Origin: Euschistus heros
Taxonomy: Eukaryota > Arthropoda > Insecta > Hemiptera > Pentatomidae
DNA: 64,000 bases
Direction: 5' to 3'
Assembly: GCA_003667255.2 (NCBI GenBank)
Contig: RCWM02000103.1
Location: 1,574,501 to 1,638,500, forward strand
Below the pieces are notes generated by a model. It saw only the letters and a program-made list of their open reading frames with translations, did no database searches and was not told the DNA's origin. The translations under genes were made by a program, and so were the position numbers. This document shows positions 62,469-64,000 of the stretch, one piece after another. Every line of letters starts with the position of its first letter. The first letter of the stretch is position 1.

Positions 62469-63524
62469 GGGTGTATAAAAAAAAAAAAAATCACCCTTTC
62501 TTAAACAAATATTTTATTATTATTTCTTTGATTTAAATTACAATTCATACTCAAAGTATAGTCCATTGTTATCTACCGTCATTACCCATCCGCTAGCCAA
62601 TTGCTCGATGCCACACTGATACCATTCCTTGGAATGGCTGTCAAAGAACTCTAATATGTTCCATATGGCCTGTTATTAATCCTAAAAGTATGTGGACAAG
62701 TTAATAATGGTATAAATCAGTACCCATCTGCTAGCCAGTTGCTCGATGCCACGCTGATACAGGCTTTTTTTTGGGATGGCTGTCAAAGAACTCTTGGACA
62801 GCATTTTCAACTTCCGCGAAATTATCAAATTTTTTCCCTTGAAGAAAATGGGCCTTGAATCAAAACAAGTAGTAATCCGAAGGTGCGAGGTCTGGACTAT
62901 ATGGTGGATGAGGCAGGAGTTCAAACCCATGAAGTTCTGTAAACTTTTCTGCTTATTGTTGAGGAGTAAGTTCATGAGGGACCAGTCTACAGGTCTTTTT
63001 CACCTTCCCCATGGAGAGGAGATGGCGACTAAAAGTATCCTTCAACACACCACACTCCCTGGCAAGTTTGCGAGTACTTGTGGATGGATTGGACTCAACA
63101 GCTTCCTTCAGAACCTCATCAATATCCATTAATGGCCGCCCGGAGCCCTTCTTCCTTTCTAATGTCGTATCTCCACTTCTAAATTTTTCAAACCAACGCC
63201 GCACAATGCACTCTTCAAGGACACCTTCCCCTTCATATTTAATAATTTCATGAGTTGCTTCAGCGGCTTTGAAATTTTTTTTTCAGTAATGTCTTAAAAT
63301 TATGAGAATTTCGCAGGACACTGTCATGTTTCTTCTTTGAAATAAATAGCTGAACTGAGGCTTTTTTTTTAATAAGTTCAGTGTTAGTTAACAAGCTTAG
63401 AGAATGCTCTAAAAGTATTATTAAGTATAAGTATTGGTATTATTAAGTAATAGCATTAAGATATTTACAGACTTTTGAACTCTGAAATTTGATAAAACGG
63501 TCATTTTTTTTTTTTTATACACCC
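62469..63524 (-). mobile_element. mariner element, internally deleted and partly duplicated
   Basis: GGGTGTATAAAAAAA at 62469 is mirrored at 63524, with TA on both sides (62467-62468 and 63525-63526). At 1056 bp it is shorter than the usual ~1.3 kb. The coding strand is minus. A segment of about 80 bp near its 3' end is present twice (62582-62660 and 62720-62800, both with GCTAGCCARTTGCTCGATGC). Confidence 0.88.
62680..63330 (-). pseudogene. mariner transposase, central catalytic region deleted
   Basis: From the N-terminus: 'KAAEATHEIIKYEGEG', 'CIVRRWFEKFRSGDTTLE', 'RKKGSGRPLMDIDEVLKEAV', 'STSTRKLARECGVLKDTFSR' and 'HELTPQQ', i.e. the two helix-turn-helix domains with the linker G-R-P. The chain then jumps to 'GFELLPHPPYSPDLAPSDYY', which holds the third catalytic Asp of the DD34D triad. 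The first two Asp residues and the region between are missing. After 'SDYYLF' come a stop and 'QGKKFDNFAEVENAV', then 'QRGIEQLASRW' near the end. It cannot encode active transposase, though its ends may still be recognised. Confidence 0.88.
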
Positions 63525-63800
63525 TATTATTTAAGAAATAGCAGATAAAATGCCAAGGAAGTTTTATAAGTTTGCGTCATTTGGGTCAAGTTTTGGTATT
63601 AAAAAAAAAAAAAAAAAAAAATCTTCTAAGCGAAAGAAAAAGTTCATCTTTAATTATTTTATGAATAAAATCAACATAATATATTAATAAATAAAAAAAA
63701 TAAATAATCATTAAAAATATATATCTATTAAATGAATTAATAACAATTAAAAAAATTAAATAAACAAAGCAAAATGAACATTTAAAACAATTTCATTATT

Positions 63801-63835
63801 CATCATCGTCGTCATCATCATCATCATCATATTCT
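63801..63835. repeat. Trinucleotide (CAT/CGT)n tract
   Basis: A short run of CATCATCGTCGTCATCATC type. Confidence 0.9.
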
Positions 63836-64000
63836 TATTGATGTTTGTCTGATTCCGGTCTTCATATCCTCTTCAATTACCAATGTTTTTAAAAATTATT
63901 AGCTGTATTATTTTAATTAGATATGGAAGATACAACAGTGTCTAAGGAAATTAATAATGAATGCTAAAAATCAGTTATATTACTAAGAAGAGAACATTTT

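Overview
The window looks like a stretch of an AT-rich animal nuclear genome. It has spliced introns with GT/AG borders, long (TA)n, (AC)n and poly-A/T tracts, and remnants of many animal transposon families. It shows no operons, bacterial genes, CRISPR arrays or phage genes. An arthropod, perhaps a parasitic copepod such as a sea louse, is my guess from the style of the repeats; the sequence does not prove it.

Only one host protein gene is well supported. It lies on the minus strand from 18812 down to 7999. Five coding exons join in matching phases to give a 694-residue, single-pass membrane protein: signal peptide, LRRNT, about 11 leucine-rich repeats, LRRCT, two Cys-containing fibronectin-III-like segments, one membrane helix and a short basic tail. 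An acceptor directly before the ATG implies at least one further 5' untranslated exon upstream. Its two long introns hold an RTE-like LINE remnant, a jockey-like LINE split by a 1.6-kb inverted-repeat element, two further LINE remnants, a tRNA-derived SINE, and a pair of near-identical inverted repeats on either side of exon 3.

The rest is mobile-element debris. At 575-1500 there is a hAT-like transposase remnant, and at 2145-2720 a tandem array of a ~141-bp unit. At 19680-23590 there is a LINE with an R2/R4-type (restriction-like) endonuclease, split by an antisense RTE-like LINE and by a 485-bp Tc1-like MITE. At 25902-27742 there is a 1.84-kb near-perfect palindrome. Non-LTR reverse transcriptase fragments lie near 31.3-32.2, 33.1-33.5, 39.2-39.6 and 48.2-49.0 kb; the last has clear target-site duplications. 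Between 40.7 and 57.3 kb are DNA-transposon derivatives with recognisable ends: hAT-like, pogo-like, Tc1-like and piggyBac-like. An internally deleted mariner lies at 62469-63524.

I found no convincing new multi-gene system. The most interesting signals are the inverted repeats around exon 3 of the LRR gene, the large palindromes, and the layered insertions whose empty sites can be read from the interrupted reading frames. All family assignments come from reading motifs by eye; no database search was run.
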